A DNA stretch of 64,000 nt from CAZIZT01 sp964544085 (GCA_964544085.1 CAZIZT010000020.1:9576-73575); one strand, 5' to 3'; positions 49,161-58,459 are shown, counted from the stretch's first letter. Notes: generated from the letters alone by a model not told the origin. Numbers and translations: made by a program.

Positions 49161-50528
49161 TTATTTATGTTGAGTATAAGCATTTTTTATACTCGCCGGC
49201 ACACCTATTTGATAATACTCAAAACCGAACTGTTCCAGGAATTGCCTGTTGTACTGGTTTCTTCCGTCGAAGATAATTGGTTGTTTGAGCCTTTTTTTCA
49301 TCTCGTAAAAATCTGGACTTCTAAACTCTTTCCATTCGGTGACGAGAAGCATCGCATCGGCTGCGTTTAGCGTATCGTACTTGTTGTCAAAATATTCAAT
49401 TCCATCCACATCCCTGAGCCAGTAGTTGCGTGCATTCTCCATAGCTTCTGGATCGTACGCTTTAATACGTGCTCCCATGTTTGTGAGTGATTTGACAATG
49501 GTTATGGATGGGGCTTCTCTCATGTCATCCGTTTGTGGTTTGAATGAGAGTCCCCAGAGAGCAAATACCCGCCCTGAAAGATCATTGCCAAACCGCTTCT
49601 TGACCATCTCGACGAGTTTGAATTTCTGCCTCTTATTTACGCTGTCAACCGCTTCAATAATCTGCGGCTCATACCCGACCTCTTTTGCCATCTTCTCAAG
49701 TGCCTTGATGTCCTTTGGAAAACAACTTCCACCCCAGCCAATGCCGGGATATATGAAATGGTAGCCTATTCGTTTATCACTGCCTATGCCTATTCTTACC
49801 ATATTCACATCTGCGCCCACACGCTCACATATGTTGGCAATCTCGTTGATGAATGAGATCTTTGTCGCAAGCATGGCGTTTGCCGCGTACTTTGTCATCT
49901 CAGCGCTTCTAACATCCATGGCAATGAATCGTTCGTGATTGAGCGTAAATGGCCTGTAAAGCTCCTTCATTATTTGTAAAGAACGTTCGCTGGATGCACC
50001 TACAATGACTCTGTCGGGCTTCATAAAGTCGTTAACGGCATCGCCTTCCTTAAGAAATTCTGGGTTGCTAACAACGTCAAATTCAAATGGCATTTTTTCG
50101 CCGAAACGTTTTTTTAGTTCATCCTCTATGGTCTGTCTGACCCTATCGGCAGTGCCTACGGGCACCGTTGACTTATCCACAACGATCAACGGATGATCCA
50201 TGTGTTTACCTATTTGTTTTGCAACATCAAGCACATGGGTTAGATCGGCACTTCCGTCTTCCGACTGAGGTGTGCCCACAGCTATGAAAACAATATCGCT
50301 TTTTTTAACAGCTTCCCGGATATCCGTTGTAAATTTCAGCGTTTTTCTTTCAAAATTCTTCTTTACAAGTTTCTCCAGTCCTGGTTCAAAGATGGGGATA
50401 ATGCCTTTTTTGAGTTTCTCAATTTTTTCTTTGTCTATGTCGACGCATATAACATCGTTGCCCATCTCGGCGAAACATGCTCCGGTAACAAGACCCACAT
50501 AGCCTGTACCTATCATTCCAAGTTTCAT
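49161..50528 (-). CDS. ugd: UDP-glucose/UDP-hexose 6-dehydrogenase
   Basis: The 455-residue enzyme has the NAD site MIGTGYVGLVTGACFAEMGNDV, VGTPQSEDGSADLTHVLDVA, STVPVGTADRVR, NPEFLKEGDAVNDFMKPDRVIVG and the catalytic Cys in GWGGSCFPKDIKALEKMA. It oxidises UDP-glucose to UDP-glucuronate for surface polysaccharides. It overlaps the HD-domain gene by 4 bases, although no functional link is evident. Confidence 0.93.
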   Translation of the reverse strand: MKLGMIGTGYVGLVTGACFAEMGNDVICVDIDKEKIEKLKKGIIPIFEPGLEKLVKKNFERKTLKFTTDIREAVKKSDIVFIAVGTPQSEDGSADLTHVLDVAKQIGKHMDHPLIVVDKSTVPVGTADRVRQTIEDELKKRFGEKMPFEFDVVSNPEFLKEGDAVNDFMKPDRVIVGASSERSLQIMKELYRPFTLNHERFIAMDVRSAEMTKYAANAMLATKISFINEIANICERVGADVNMVRIGIGSDKRIGYHFIYPGIGWGGSCFPKDIKALEKMAKEVGYEPQIIEAVDSVNKRQKFKLVEMVKKRFGNDLSGRVFALWGLSFKPQTDDMREAPSITIVKSLTNMGARIKAYDPEAMENARNYWLRDVDGIEYFDNKYDTLNAADAMLLVTEWKEFRSPDFYEMKKRLKQPIIFDGRNQYNRQFLEQFGFEYYQIGVPASIKNAYTQHK

Positions 50529-51706
50529 AGAAACAATCTCCTTACACCTTCGTAATAATCGTCCTTATTTGAGATGACAGCCTGTATATCTAATTCTGAG
50601 AGGGCTTTTTTGATCCCACTGTCCCATCTGCACCGGTTTGTTATCTCCACAGCTTCGTGTTCCTTGAATGCTTTTCTGTATGGCCTGTTTTGGAGCAGGG
50701 CAGCGAGTAACGTGGATGCAGCTACTACCTGACAATGGATGTCTGTGAGTTCTATTCTGTAAGGGTATCCAGAAGCGTTGGGCCTTTCGTGGTGATAAAC
50801 TGCCGCCTGTATCACCCTTTTTGAATAACCCAACTCCTCGAGTATCGATTTTGTGTAGAATGGATGTGCCTTAATGCTATTTATCTGTGTGGTGTTGAGC
50901 ACACCGGGTTTGTTCAATATCTCTTCAGCGATATAAGCGTATCCGGTGTGCGATAGCAAAGCAGCCAATTTCAGGGCTTCCATATCCAGCGAAAGCTTGT
51001 AACCAAGCACCACAGCAATGTTCTTTGCTATTACGCTGTATGAATCAAGGTACGGCGATTTGGAATCAAAGATGTAGGCTATCAGGTAGGCTATACGTTT
51101 TTTCATCTCCTCCGATGTAACCTCATCGGGCAACCTTTGCAGCAGATCCTTGAGGGTGTTGTCAACAAACACTGGCTGAAGGCTGTACCAGAATGCATGA
51201 ATTTTTGAGATTTCCTTAAAAGCGTTTAAAAGACGTTTGTCGAAAAGCTCATTGGATTGAGCAAGAAAAGCGTATAGCTCGTCGAAGGCGAATGGATTGT
51301 CTATGGCTCTGTAAGAAGCCTCAATATTATCTGCCAGAAACAGCAGGTTTCCTATTATGGAGTGATTTTGCTCTGCTGGTGTGTGGTGTAACCCAATACC
51401 ATTGCAGATGTCCAGATGCATGTTTAAATAGCGCGCAATTTTCTGTGACTTCAACGCATGTTCCCTAAGCGCTTCATATTCCTTATGCACTATCATCCGA
51501 TAATTCTCATTCTTTCTTTCACGTTGCGTCAGCGCAGCGTCGTGAAGCAGTGCAGCTAATGCAACAAGGCGGCATGCGTTTGGATCAAATCCCACACTTT
51601 CAGCAATAAGGAGGGCTATATACGCCACCCGCCTCGAGTGGTATGTATCTATGATATCTCTATCAAGCAGTTTTGCCAGCCCGTGTATTGTTTGGTTTAA
51701 ACCCAT
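50525..51706 (-). CDS. Double HD-domain protein, HD-GYP-like but degenerate
   Basis: The 393-residue protein has a first HD domain (HSRRVAYIALLIAESVG, LAALLHDAAL, IGLHHTPAEQN). The second half has an HD-GYP layout in which HDxGK has become LLSHTGYAYIAEEIL while HHERPNASGYPYRI is retained. The altered metal motif makes cyclic-di-GMP hydrolysis uncertain. I start at ATG 51706; a longer reading to 52042 would run antisense through der. It is divergent from der. Confidence 0.8.
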   Translation of the reverse strand: MGLNQTIHGLAKLLDRDIIDTYHSRRVAYIALLIAESVGFDPNACRLVALAALLHDAALTQRERKNENYRMIVHKEYEALREHALKSQKIARYLNMHLDICNGIGLHHTPAEQNHSIIGNLLFLADNIEASYRAIDNPFAFDELYAFLAQSNELFDKRLLNAFKEISKIHAFWYSLQPVFVDNTLKDLLQRLPDEVTSEEMKKRIAYLIAYIFDSKSPYLDSYSVIAKNIAVVLGYKLSLDMEALKLAALLSHTGYAYIAEEILNKPGVLNTTQINSIKAHPFYTKSILEELGYSKRVIQAAVYHHERPNASGYPYRIELTDIHCQVVAASTLLAALLQNRPYRKAFKEHEAVEITNRCRWDSGIKKALSELDIQAVISNKDDYYEGVRRLFL

Positions 51707-51824
51707 AATCACTTCTTTCCTGATAGTCTTTGCGATGGGTAGGATAACACACTTCATGTTAGGTTGCAAATTGTTGAAATCCATAGCTTTTGAGATAATA
51801 TAGAAAGCCGAAGCTGGAATAGAG

Positions 51825-53150
51825 GTGAAAATCTTGGGCAAGATAGCGATTGTTGGAAAGCCAAACGTGGGTAAATCCACGCTATTTAATGCGCTGACAA
51901 ACAAAAACAAGAGTTTGGTGCTGGATCTCCCGGGGACGACAAGGGACAGGGTGTTTGAGTATGCCTCTTTGGGTGACAAGCAAGCGCTTCTAATAGATAC
52001 AGGTGGCTTTGAAAATGAAGGTGAGCTCGCAGAGAGCATCAATGAGCAGGTGAAGTTTGCAATAGATGCAAGCGATGCTGTGATCGTAGTGTTTGATGCT
52101 ACAACGCCGGTAAGCAGTGCAGACGAGGAGATATTCCGTTACGTAAAAAGAAGCAACAAGCCGTACGTTTGTGTGGTAAACAAATCCGACAAGAAGAATC
52201 GGGAGTTTTTTTACGATTACTACAGATTTGGTGATTTAATAGAGATATCGGCATCGCATAGAAAGAATCTGGATAAGCTTAAAGGCGTCCTTAGTCGATT
52301 TATTGAGGATGAAAAGAAGGAAGAGTACGATGCGAGAGTTGCCATTGTGGGTCGTTCAAACGTAGGAAAATCAAGCTTGCTAAACGCAATATTGCGTCAG
52401 AACAGGAGTGTTGTGTCTGATTCGGTTGGTACGACTACGGATAGTGTGGATACACCATTTGAGTTTGAGGGCAAAAAGTATCTGCTTGTGGATACTGCCG
52501 GTATAAGAAGAAAATCACGCACCCGATCGTCGCTTGATAAGCTATCATCCATTTTTTCCATATTCTCAATTGAGCGTGCCGATATAGTGATTTTCGTTAT
52601 CGATGCAAGCGAGGGTATAACATCGATGGATAGACAGATTGGTGATCTAATCGTTAAAAAGCATAAAGGTGTTGTTATTGCATTAAACAAATGGGATCTT
52701 GTGGAGCGCAAAACAACCGTTGCCCGGTATGAGAAGGTGTTGAAAGAGAGCATGCCTTACCTTGCGTTTGCGCCAGTGGTTGCTACGAGCGCTCTTGAGG
52801 CAAGAAATACCGTTAAAGTAATAAGGAGCCTGGAAAGGGTAAGAAGGTGGTGCAATACGAGAATACCCACGCCTAAACTGAATGCCGATCTCCACAGAAT
52901 TATCAGACAAAACGCACCATTTTCAAAGAGGGGCAAGGAGATCAAGCTGAAATACATAACACAGGTGGACGTGAATCCTCCGCATTTTGTCATATTTACC
53001 AACAGGCCAGAGGAAATTGAAGAGAACTACAAAAGGTATGTGAGAAACAGCATCTATAAGCTCTACGGCTTTGAGGGTTGTGCGATAAAGATAACCTATA
53101 GAACCGACAAAGGAGATAGTGATGTACCAGGAGATTATCAAAAGAATTAA
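51825..53150 (+). CDS. der: GTPase Der (EngA), ribosome assembly
   Basis: The 441-residue protein has two GTPase domains: GKPNVGKST (11-19) with DLPGTTRD and NKSD, then GRSNVGKSS with VGTTTDSVDT, DTAGIRR and NKWD. A C-terminal KH-like domain begins near residue 355. Der is essential for 50S assembly. The start is GTG 51825. It overlaps nth by 29 bases. Confidence 0.95.
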   Translation: MKILGKIAIVGKPNVGKSTLFNALTNKNKSLVLDLPGTTRDRVFEYASLGDKQALLIDTGGFENEGELAESINEQVKFAIDASDAVIVVFDATTPVSSADEEIFRYVKRSNKPYVCVVNKSDKKNREFFYDYYRFGDLIEISASHRKNLDKLKGVLSRFIEDEKKEEYDARVAIVGRSNVGKSSLLNAILRQNRSVVSDSVGTTTDSVDTPFEFEGKKYLLVDTAGIRRKSRTRSSLDKLSSIFSIFSIERADIVIFVIDASEGITSMDRQIGDLIVKKHKGVVIALNKWDLVERKTTVARYEKVLKESMPYLAFAPVVATSALEARNTVKVIRSLERVRRWCNTRIPTPKLNADLHRIIRQNAPFSKRGKEIKLKYITQVDVNPPHFVIFTNRPEEIEENYKRYVRNSIYKLYGFEGCAIKITYRTDKGDSDVPGDYQKN

Positions 53151-53742
53151 GGAGCATTATCCAGAACCCAGAATAGAGATAAACTACTCCAATCCGTTTG
53201 AGCTACTTGTTGGTCTTATGCTCTCCGCTCGTTGCAGGGATGATGTTGCAAATAGGGTTGCCGCAGCGTTGTTTGATAGGTTTCCCACGCCGGATAAACT
53301 GGCAGCTGCTGATGTGGATGAGATAAATAGGATCATCTCGGCGTGTAGCATGCACAATACCAAGGCAAAAAATCTTAAAAAGATGGCTGAGGTTCTCTGC
53401 TTTCGCCACGGTTGTAAGGTACCGGATAAATTTGAGGATCTTGTTGCACTGCCGGGAGTAGCCAGAAAAACGGCGAACATGGTACTATCGTTTGGATTCG
53501 GTATACCCGCTGTAGGCGTGGATACGCATGTTGCAAGGGTGGCGAAAAGACTCGGTATATCCCACAGTGACAAGCCCGAGGAGGTGGAAGAGGCCATAAA
53601 AACTATCTGTCCAAAAGAGGATTGGATAACGTTTTATTCCGGATTGATTCTGTTTGGTCGATACATCTGCAAAGCCAGGAAGCCGCTGTGTGATAAGTGT
53701 TTTTTGAGGGATCTTTGTGGCGAAGCGGGTGGAAAGCAGTGA
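53122..53742 (+). CDS. nth: Endonuclease III (DNA glycosylase/AP lyase)
   Basis: The 206-residue enzyme excises oxidised pyrimidines. It has LLVGLMLSARCRDDVANRV, the HhH motif LPGVARKTANMV with catalytic Lys, the catalytic Asp in GVDTHVARVAKRLG, and the cluster cysteines CKARKPLCDKCFLRDLC. ATG 53122 has AAAGGAG 6 bases upstream, all inside the end of der. The usual LLSAQTTD motif is changed to LSARCRD. Confidence 0.93.
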   Translation: MYQEIIKRIKEHYPEPRIEINYSNPFELLVGLMLSARCRDDVANRVAAALFDRFPTPDKLAAADVDEINRIISACSMHNTKAKNLKKMAEVLCFRHGCKVPDKFEDLVALPGVARKTANMVLSFGFGIPAVGVDTHVARVAKRLGISHSDKPEEVEEAIKTICPKEDWITFYSGLILFGRYICKARKPLCDKCFLRDLCGEAGGKQ

Positions 53743-53747
53743 TTTGT

Positions 53748-54125
53748 ATGGATGGATATAGTTTTTGCTTCGATGAGAACGCCTGCAACCGATGTGATGC
53801 AGCTTGTTGCAAGGGTGAGGGCTACGTATTTGTTGATAATGACGATATAAGGCGAATTTCAGCTTATCTGGGTATTGATCCGGAAGAGTTTGAGCGTCTT
53901 TATGTGAGGTGTGTGCTATACGGCAAAAGAAAGAGTATTATTAGCCTAAAGACGGGCGGAATAAAGCGATGTGTTTTTCTGAACGATGAAGACAAATGCG
54001 AAATATACCCTGTAAGACCGACCTCCTGCAGGCTTTTTCCCTTCTGGGACTCTCTTAAGCACAGGAGTTTTGATGAGCTAAAGAGTCTCTGTAGCGGCAT
54101 TACTCGCAGGATATCCCAGACTTAA
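53748..54125 (+). CDS. YkgJ-family cysteine-cluster protein
   Basis: The 125-residue protein has CNRCDAACCKGEGYVFV and then KCEIYPVRPTSCRLFPFW, the conserved Cys pattern of the YkgJ (CxxCxxCC) family, thought to bind zinc or an Fe-S cluster. Function is unknown. I give ATG 53748; GTG 53739 overlaps the nth stop and is also possible. It continues the der-nth run. Confidence 0.8.
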   Translation: MDGYSFCFDENACNRCDAACCKGEGYVFVDNDDIRRISAYLGIDPEEFERLYVRCVLYGKRKSIISLKTGGIKRCVFLNDEDKCEIYPVRPTSCRLFPFWDSLKHRSFDELKSLCSGITRRISQT

Positions 54126-54255
54126 TTTTGAATTTCACTTGTTTCATAAATCGTAACGAATAAAAATTAAAAAACGCAGACAATACGGTGGACATCATTG
54201 CAAAGATGCCTATATTTTTTAGAAAATACAAAAAAGCAAGCACGGGAGGTTTGCT

Positions 54256-54729
54256 ATGCTGGAGTTGGGTGCCAATGCGGTGGATTTTGCTCTGCAAGAT
54301 TCCGACGGTAATATCCATTCATTGAAAGATTATAAGGGCAAATGGTTGGTGCTTTACTTTTATCCGAAGGATAATACGAGTGGTTGTACTAAGGAAGCCG
54401 TTGGTTTTACAGATGCCCTTGATGAGTTTAAAAGGCTCAACTGTGAGGTGGTGGGCATCTCACCGGATCCACCAGACAAGCATAGAAGCTTTATCGATAA
54501 GTACGATCTTAAGGTCACTCTGTTGAGCGATCCGGAACATAAGGTTCTTGAAGCCTATGGTGCATGGGGCAAAAAGAGGATTTACGGTAGGGAGTATTAT
54601 GGTGTGATACGTACGACATATCTGATAGATCCTGAAGGCAAAGTCGCATATATTTGGAAAAATGTAAAGGTTAAGGGGCATGTGGAGGAGGTGTTGAACA
54701 AACTTAAAGAATTATCAACCGAACAATAG
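54256..54729 (+). CDS. bcp: Peroxiredoxin, Bcp/PrxQ type (1-Cys form)
   Basis: The 157-residue thioredoxin-fold peroxidase has LYFYPKDNTSGCTKEAVGF, with the peroxidatic Cys in the PxxxTxxC context. The resolving Cys five residues later in many Bcp proteins is Val here, so it is a 1-Cys or alternative-partner form. GVIRTTYLIDPEGKVAYIW closes the fold. A GGGAGG site precedes ATG 54256. Confidence 0.9.
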   Translation: MLELGANAVDFALQDSDGNIHSLKDYKGKWLVLYFYPKDNTSGCTKEAVGFTDALDEFKRLNCEVVGISPDPPDKHRSFIDKYDLKVTLLSDPEHKVLEAYGAWGKKRIYGREYYGVIRTTYLIDPEGKVAYIWKNVKVKGHVEEVLNKLKELSTEQ

Positions 54730-54752
54730 TTTGAAAAACTACACAATTCTGC

Positions 54753-54781
54753 TTGACACACTTTTTTTATGCGAATATCAT
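54753..54781 (+). promoter_or_regulatory. Strong sigma-70-type promoter of cydAB
   Basis: A consensus TTGACA (54753-54758), a 17-base spacer and TATCAT (54776-54781) lie just before cydA. The expected start near 54788 leaves a leader of about 30 bases with AAGGGGG. Confidence 0.8.
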
Positions 54782-54817
54782 TGGTCGGTAGAATACAATT
54801 TTAAGGGGGTTTGATAA

Positions 54818-56158
54818 ATGGATACTTTGTTACTTGATCGTTTGCAATTTGCATTGACAGCGCTGTTTCACTTCATTTTTGTGCCTTTAACCCTGGGGCT
54901 TGTTATTCTCGTTGCCATTATGGAAACGATATACGTAAAAACAGGCAACGAGGTTTATCTCAGAATGACCAAGTTTTTTGGAAAGCTGTTTCTAATCAAT
55001 TTTGCCCTTGGTGTGGTTACAGGCATTACAATGGAATTCCAGTTCGGTATGAACTGGGCACGTTACTCAGCTTTTGTTGGTGATATCTTTGGTCCTCCGC
55101 TGGCTATTGAAGCGACGGTTGCGTTTTTCCTGGAATCTACCTTTTTGGGGGTATGGATCTTTGGATGGAAGAAACTCTCCAAGAAAGCCCATGCAGTTAC
55201 TATCTGGCTTGTTGCATTTGGGACAAATATATCTGCCCTGTGGATCCTGATTGCGAATGCCTGGATGCAGCATCCTGTGGGTTATGTGATCAAGGGTGGT
55301 AAAGCTCAATTCGTTGATTTTCTCGCTGCAGCAACACAGCCATTCGCCATTCTGGAGTTTGTGCACACGATTACAGCCGCATACGTGCTTGGCGCTTTCT
55401 TTGTAATGGGTGTTTCTGCCTACCATCTGTTGAGGAACCACGAGGTTGATCTGTTTAAGAGGGCTTTCAAAATCGGCGCTTCTTTTGCTATGTTTGCCAC
55501 AATAGCCGTATTCATAACGGGAGATCTTCATGCATCCGAAGTAGCCAAGACTCAGCCTACTAAACTTGCTGCTATGGAGTCGGTGTGGACCACCCAGAAG
55601 GGTGCACCAATGTATCTGTTCCTGTTTCCCGATGAAAAGAACGAAACCAACGCTGTGGAGTTTCTGGGCATACCGAAGCTCTTGAGTATTCTTGCTTATC
55701 ATGATCCCAATGCGACGGTTAAGGGTCTCAAAGACTTTCCCAAGAAGGATAGGCCACCTGTCACCATAACGTTTGTTTCATTCAGAACGATGGTTGGACT
55801 GGGTACGCTATTTATACTCCTGGCTATTTTCGCATTTTTGTACTCAAAAAGGGAAGCTCTCCTTGAAAAAAGATGGTTTTTGAAGTTGATGGTCTACGCT
55901 ATAGTTCTCCCATACATAGCAATAGAGCTTGGGTGGATTGTGGCTGAAGTAGGAAGGCAGCCGTGGATTGTTTATGGGTTAATGAGAACGGCTGATGCAA
56001 CATCTACTGCGGTTAGCATGGCTCAGGTTGTGATGTCATTTATCGGATTTGTGGCTCTTTATAGTACCCTTGGAATTATCGATATTTACCTTCTAATCAA
56101 GTATGCAAAAAAGGGTCCTGAGCCGGTAGAGACAGCTGCCAGAGAAGGAGGTTACTGA
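54818..56158 (+). CDS. cydA: Cytochrome bd ubiquinol oxidase subunit I
   Basis: The 446-residue membrane protein has the bd-oxidase pattern: LDRLQFALTALFHFIFVPLTLGLV, MEFQFGMNWARYSAFVGDIFGPPLAIEATVAFFLEST, a His for heme in LFHFIF, and VGRQPWIVYGLMRTADATS near residue 380. The length indicates a short Q-loop (CIO-like). It reduces oxygen at very low tension, useful for oxygen defence in an anaerobe. Confidence 0.93.
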   Translation: MDTLLLDRLQFALTALFHFIFVPLTLGLVILVAIMETIYVKTGNEVYLRMTKFFGKLFLINFALGVVTGITMEFQFGMNWARYSAFVGDIFGPPLAIEATVAFFLESTFLGVWIFGWKKLSKKAHAVTIWLVAFGTNISALWILIANAWMQHPVGYVIKGGKAQFVDFLAAATQPFAILEFVHTITAAYVLGAFFVMGVSAYHLLRNHEVDLFKRAFKIGASFAMFATIAVFITGDLHASEVAKTQPTKLAAMESVWTTQKGAPMYLFLFPDEKNETNAVEFLGIPKLLSILAYHDPNATVKGLKDFPKKDRPPVTITFVSFRTMVGLGTLFILLAIFAFLYSKREALLEKRWFLKLMVYAIVLPYIAIELGWIVAEVGRQPWIVYGLMRTADATSTAVSMAQVVMSFIGFVALYSTLGIIDIYLLIKYAKKGPEPVETAAREGGY

Positions 56159-56159
56159 T

Positions 56160-57188
56160 ATGCTAAATACAATTTGGTTTGCGCTATGGGGTCTGCTCTG
56201 GGCGGTCTACTTTATGCTGGACGGATTTGATTTTGGCGCAGGTATACTCCATCCTTTCGTGGCAAAAAACGATATAGAAAGAAGAATAGTAATAAATACT
56301 TTGGGTCCTGTCTGGGATGGTAATGAGGTGTGGTTGATAACCGCTGGCGGTGTTACCTTTGCAGCATTTCCAAAAACCTACGCATTGATGTTTAGCTATC
56401 TCTACACGCCCCTGTTCTTTATCCTTTTTTCTCTTATCTGGAGAGGCGTCTCATTTGAGTTCAGAGGAAAGATACACTCCGAGGGTTGGGCTAAGTTCTG
56501 GGATTTTATCATTTTTCTGTTTTCTCTTTTACCAGCTTTACTGTTCGGTGTTGCGTTTGGTAACATCTTCGAGGGATTGCCCATGGATGCCAATGGCTAC
56601 CATGGAACACTGCTTTCTCTTCTTAATCCTTACGGTTTGCTAACAGGGATACTTTTTGTGCTGCTATTCATAGAACACGGAGCTCTCTGGCTTGCAATTA
56701 AAGCTTCTGGCAATGTTGCCGAAAGGTCAAAAGCTGTAGCTGCGAAAAACTGGCCCGTTCTTTTGATTGTCGCTGTGTTGTTCCTGATTTATACAGCATT
56801 TGCAACGAAGTTGTACGATAATTACTTGGCTTATCCTGTTTGGTTTGTCGTGCCCTTGATAGCTGTTATTTCCCTGCTTTTGATTAGAGTGTTTGTAGCC
56901 AAACAGGCATTCGTTAAGGCATTCTTTGCTTCGTGTGTTACTATAGTAACTGTAGTTTTCACCGGCATTATAGGGCTTTATCCGAATCTTATACCTTCCA
57001 GTATCGATCCTAAGTACAGTCTGACTGCATTCAACTCGGCTTCAGGTCCATATACTCTGAAAGTGATGCTGATAGTGGTTATCATATTTGTGCCAATAGT
57101 TATTGCATACCAGATCTGGACGTACAATAAATTCAAGCATCCTGTCACCGAAGAAGAGTTGATGGATAAGGAAGCTGAAAGCTATTAA
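56160..57188 (+). CDS. cydB: Cytochrome bd ubiquinol oxidase subunit II
   Basis: The 342-residue partner has LWAVYFMLDGFDFGAGILHPFVAKNDIERRIVINTLGPVWDGNEVWLITAGG, the usual CydB opening, and eight or so membrane helices. The gap to cydA is 1 base. No small CydX gene is visible before the terminator. Confidence 0.93.
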   Translation: MLNTIWFALWGLLWAVYFMLDGFDFGAGILHPFVAKNDIERRIVINTLGPVWDGNEVWLITAGGVTFAAFPKTYALMFSYLYTPLFFILFSLIWRGVSFEFRGKIHSEGWAKFWDFIIFLFSLLPALLFGVAFGNIFEGLPMDANGYHGTLLSLLNPYGLLTGILFVLLFIEHGALWLAIKASGNVAERSKAVAAKNWPVLLIVAVLFLIYTAFATKLYDNYLAYPVWFVVPLIAVISLLLIRVFVAKQAFVKAFFASCVTIVTVVFTGIIGLYPNLIPSSIDPKYSLTAFNSASGPYTLKVMLIVVIIFVPIVIAYQIWTYNKFKHPVTEEELMDKEAESY

Positions 57189-57218
57189 GAAGCAAATCGT
57201 TTCCCACTTCTTGCCGGT

Positions 57219-57254
57219 ACCCGCATGGGGCTTTAAGTCTCATGCGGGTTTTTT
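57219..57254 (+). terminator. Terminator after cydAB
   Basis: ACCCGCATG (57219-57227) pairs with CATGCGGGT (57241-57249), followed by TTTTTT. Confidence 0.9.
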
Positions 57255-57292
57255 GCTATTGACATAAAGTGATTTTTCATTAGTTTTAATAT

Positions 57293-57365
57293 GCGCCCGT
57301 AGCTCAACGGATAGAGCATCGGACTTCGGATCCGAGGGTTGTGGGTTCGAATCCCTCCGGGCGCG
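57293..57365 (+). tRNA. tRNA-Arg(TCG)
   Basis: The cloverleaf has acceptor GCGCCCG/CGGGCGC, D arm GCTCAACGGATAGAGC and anticodon stem TCGGA/TCCGA with loop CTTCGGA. The anticodon is TCG. The T arm GTGGGTTCGAATCCCTC has one T-T mismatch. CCA is not encoded. It lies 39 bases after the cydAB terminator. Confidence 0.92.
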
Positions 57366-57505
57366 CCTGCCTTTCCTGAAATGGATCGTTTTTTGCTAAT
57401 AGAAATGGTGCTAATTTTTTGAAAAAGAGATTGACTTTGTCGCAACGGCAATTAAAATCTAAGGTAAGGGGTTGGGCGCATTGTTAGAGAAGAAGGGGGT
57501 AAGCG

Positions 57506-58249
57506 ATGGGGTGCAGGCTTTATATTCTGATTAGCGGTTATCAAATAATCGATAAACAGAAACTTATTGCAACGGCAGCCAGAGACGAGAAGATGGATAT
57601 TCCTATCCCTTACTATCTTGCCGATTTTGGTGAAGAGAAGGTTCTGATTGACACGGGTATAGCTGATGAGAGTGGTGGCCTTTCTAAAATACACGGTGTA
57701 AGCGAGGAAACCAATCCTGTAAATGCCCTTGCACGTCTGGGGATCAAACCCGATCAGATCACCCATATAATTCACACCCATTTACACTTCGATCATGCCG
57801 CAAATACAAAGCTGTTTAAAAATGCTAAGGTGATAGTTCAGCTTGAAGAGCTCAGGGCTGCGTATTTTCCAGGTCCCGGCTATAAACATGGGTATGTGGA
57901 GAAGGATATTAGAGATCCAGCGATCAACTGGTACCCAATTGTGGGCACAAAGAGCATGTTTTCAAATGAGCTTCTGATTGTACCTACACCGGGTCATACT
58001 CCCGGACACCAAAGTGTGTTAATTAAACTATCCAATCATAAGCCTGTTCTTATAGCGGGTGATGTTGCTCCTCTTGCCGACAATGTTGAGAAGGAGATTA
58101 GGCCTGGAGTTGCAACAGATCCTTATGCAGCGCTTTATTCCATTCAAAGTCTGAAAGCGGTTGCAAGCTTTTTTGATGCAGAAATATGGTATGGACATGA
58201 TCCGGAGTTTTATTCCAACTGCAGAGTTGCTCCTGAGTGTTACCTGTGA
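57506..58249 (+). CDS. MBL-fold hydrolase, lactonase-like
   Basis: The 247-residue protein has the full MBL set: HTHLHFDHAANTKLF, VPTPGHTPGHQSVLI, LIAGDVAPLADN and IWYGHDPEFYS. The overall plan resembles AiiA-type N-acyl-homoserine lactonases and related quorum-quenching enzymes, but substrates vary widely. It stands alone between tRNA-Arg and the porin. Confidence 0.82.
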   Translation: MGCRLYILISGYQIIDKQKLIATAARDEKMDIPIPYYLADFGEEKVLIDTGIADESGGLSKIHGVSEETNPVNALARLGIKPDQITHIIHTHLHFDHAANTKLFKNAKVIVQLEELRAAYFPGPGYKHGYVEKDIRDPAINWYPIVGTKSMFSNELLIVPTPGHTPGHQSVLIKLSNHKPVLIAGDVAPLADNVEKEIRPGVATDPYAALYSIQSLKAVASFFDAEIWYGHDPEFYSNCRVAPECYL

Positions 58250-58306
58250 TATCTGGCTGGATGGTGTTAAAAATTAAGTTTAACTTGCATTAAATTAAAA
58301 AAAGGG

Positions 58307-58335
58307 TTGACACAAAGGAGTTATTGATGTATATA
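58307..58335 (+). promoter_or_regulatory. Upstream promoter of the porin gene (P1)
   Basis: TTGACA (58307-58312), a 17-base spacer and TATATA (58330-58335). It lies in the AAAGGGTTGACA repeat shared with P2. Confidence 0.75.
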
Positions 58336-58384
58336 AAATCAAAAAAGGAAAGGGGGGTGAAGAGAAAGGGGCAGGAAAAAAGGG

Positions 58385-58413
58385 TTGACAAAATGGATTT
58401 GCAGGATTATTAT
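58385..58413 (+). promoter_or_regulatory. Downstream promoter of the porin gene (P2)
   Basis: TTGACA (58385-58390), a 17-base spacer and TATTAT (58408-58413). The start near 58420 gives a leader of about 40 bases ending in AGGAGG (58446-58451). Confidence 0.78.
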
Positions 58414-58459
58414 GGGTGGCGGTTGTGAAAAACTTTAAAACTTTTAGGAGGTTTTAAGT

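Noticed and set aside
51707..52042. N-terminal extension of the HD-domain protein
   Set aside because: It runs antisense through the conserved start of der, with no domain match and no ribosome site.
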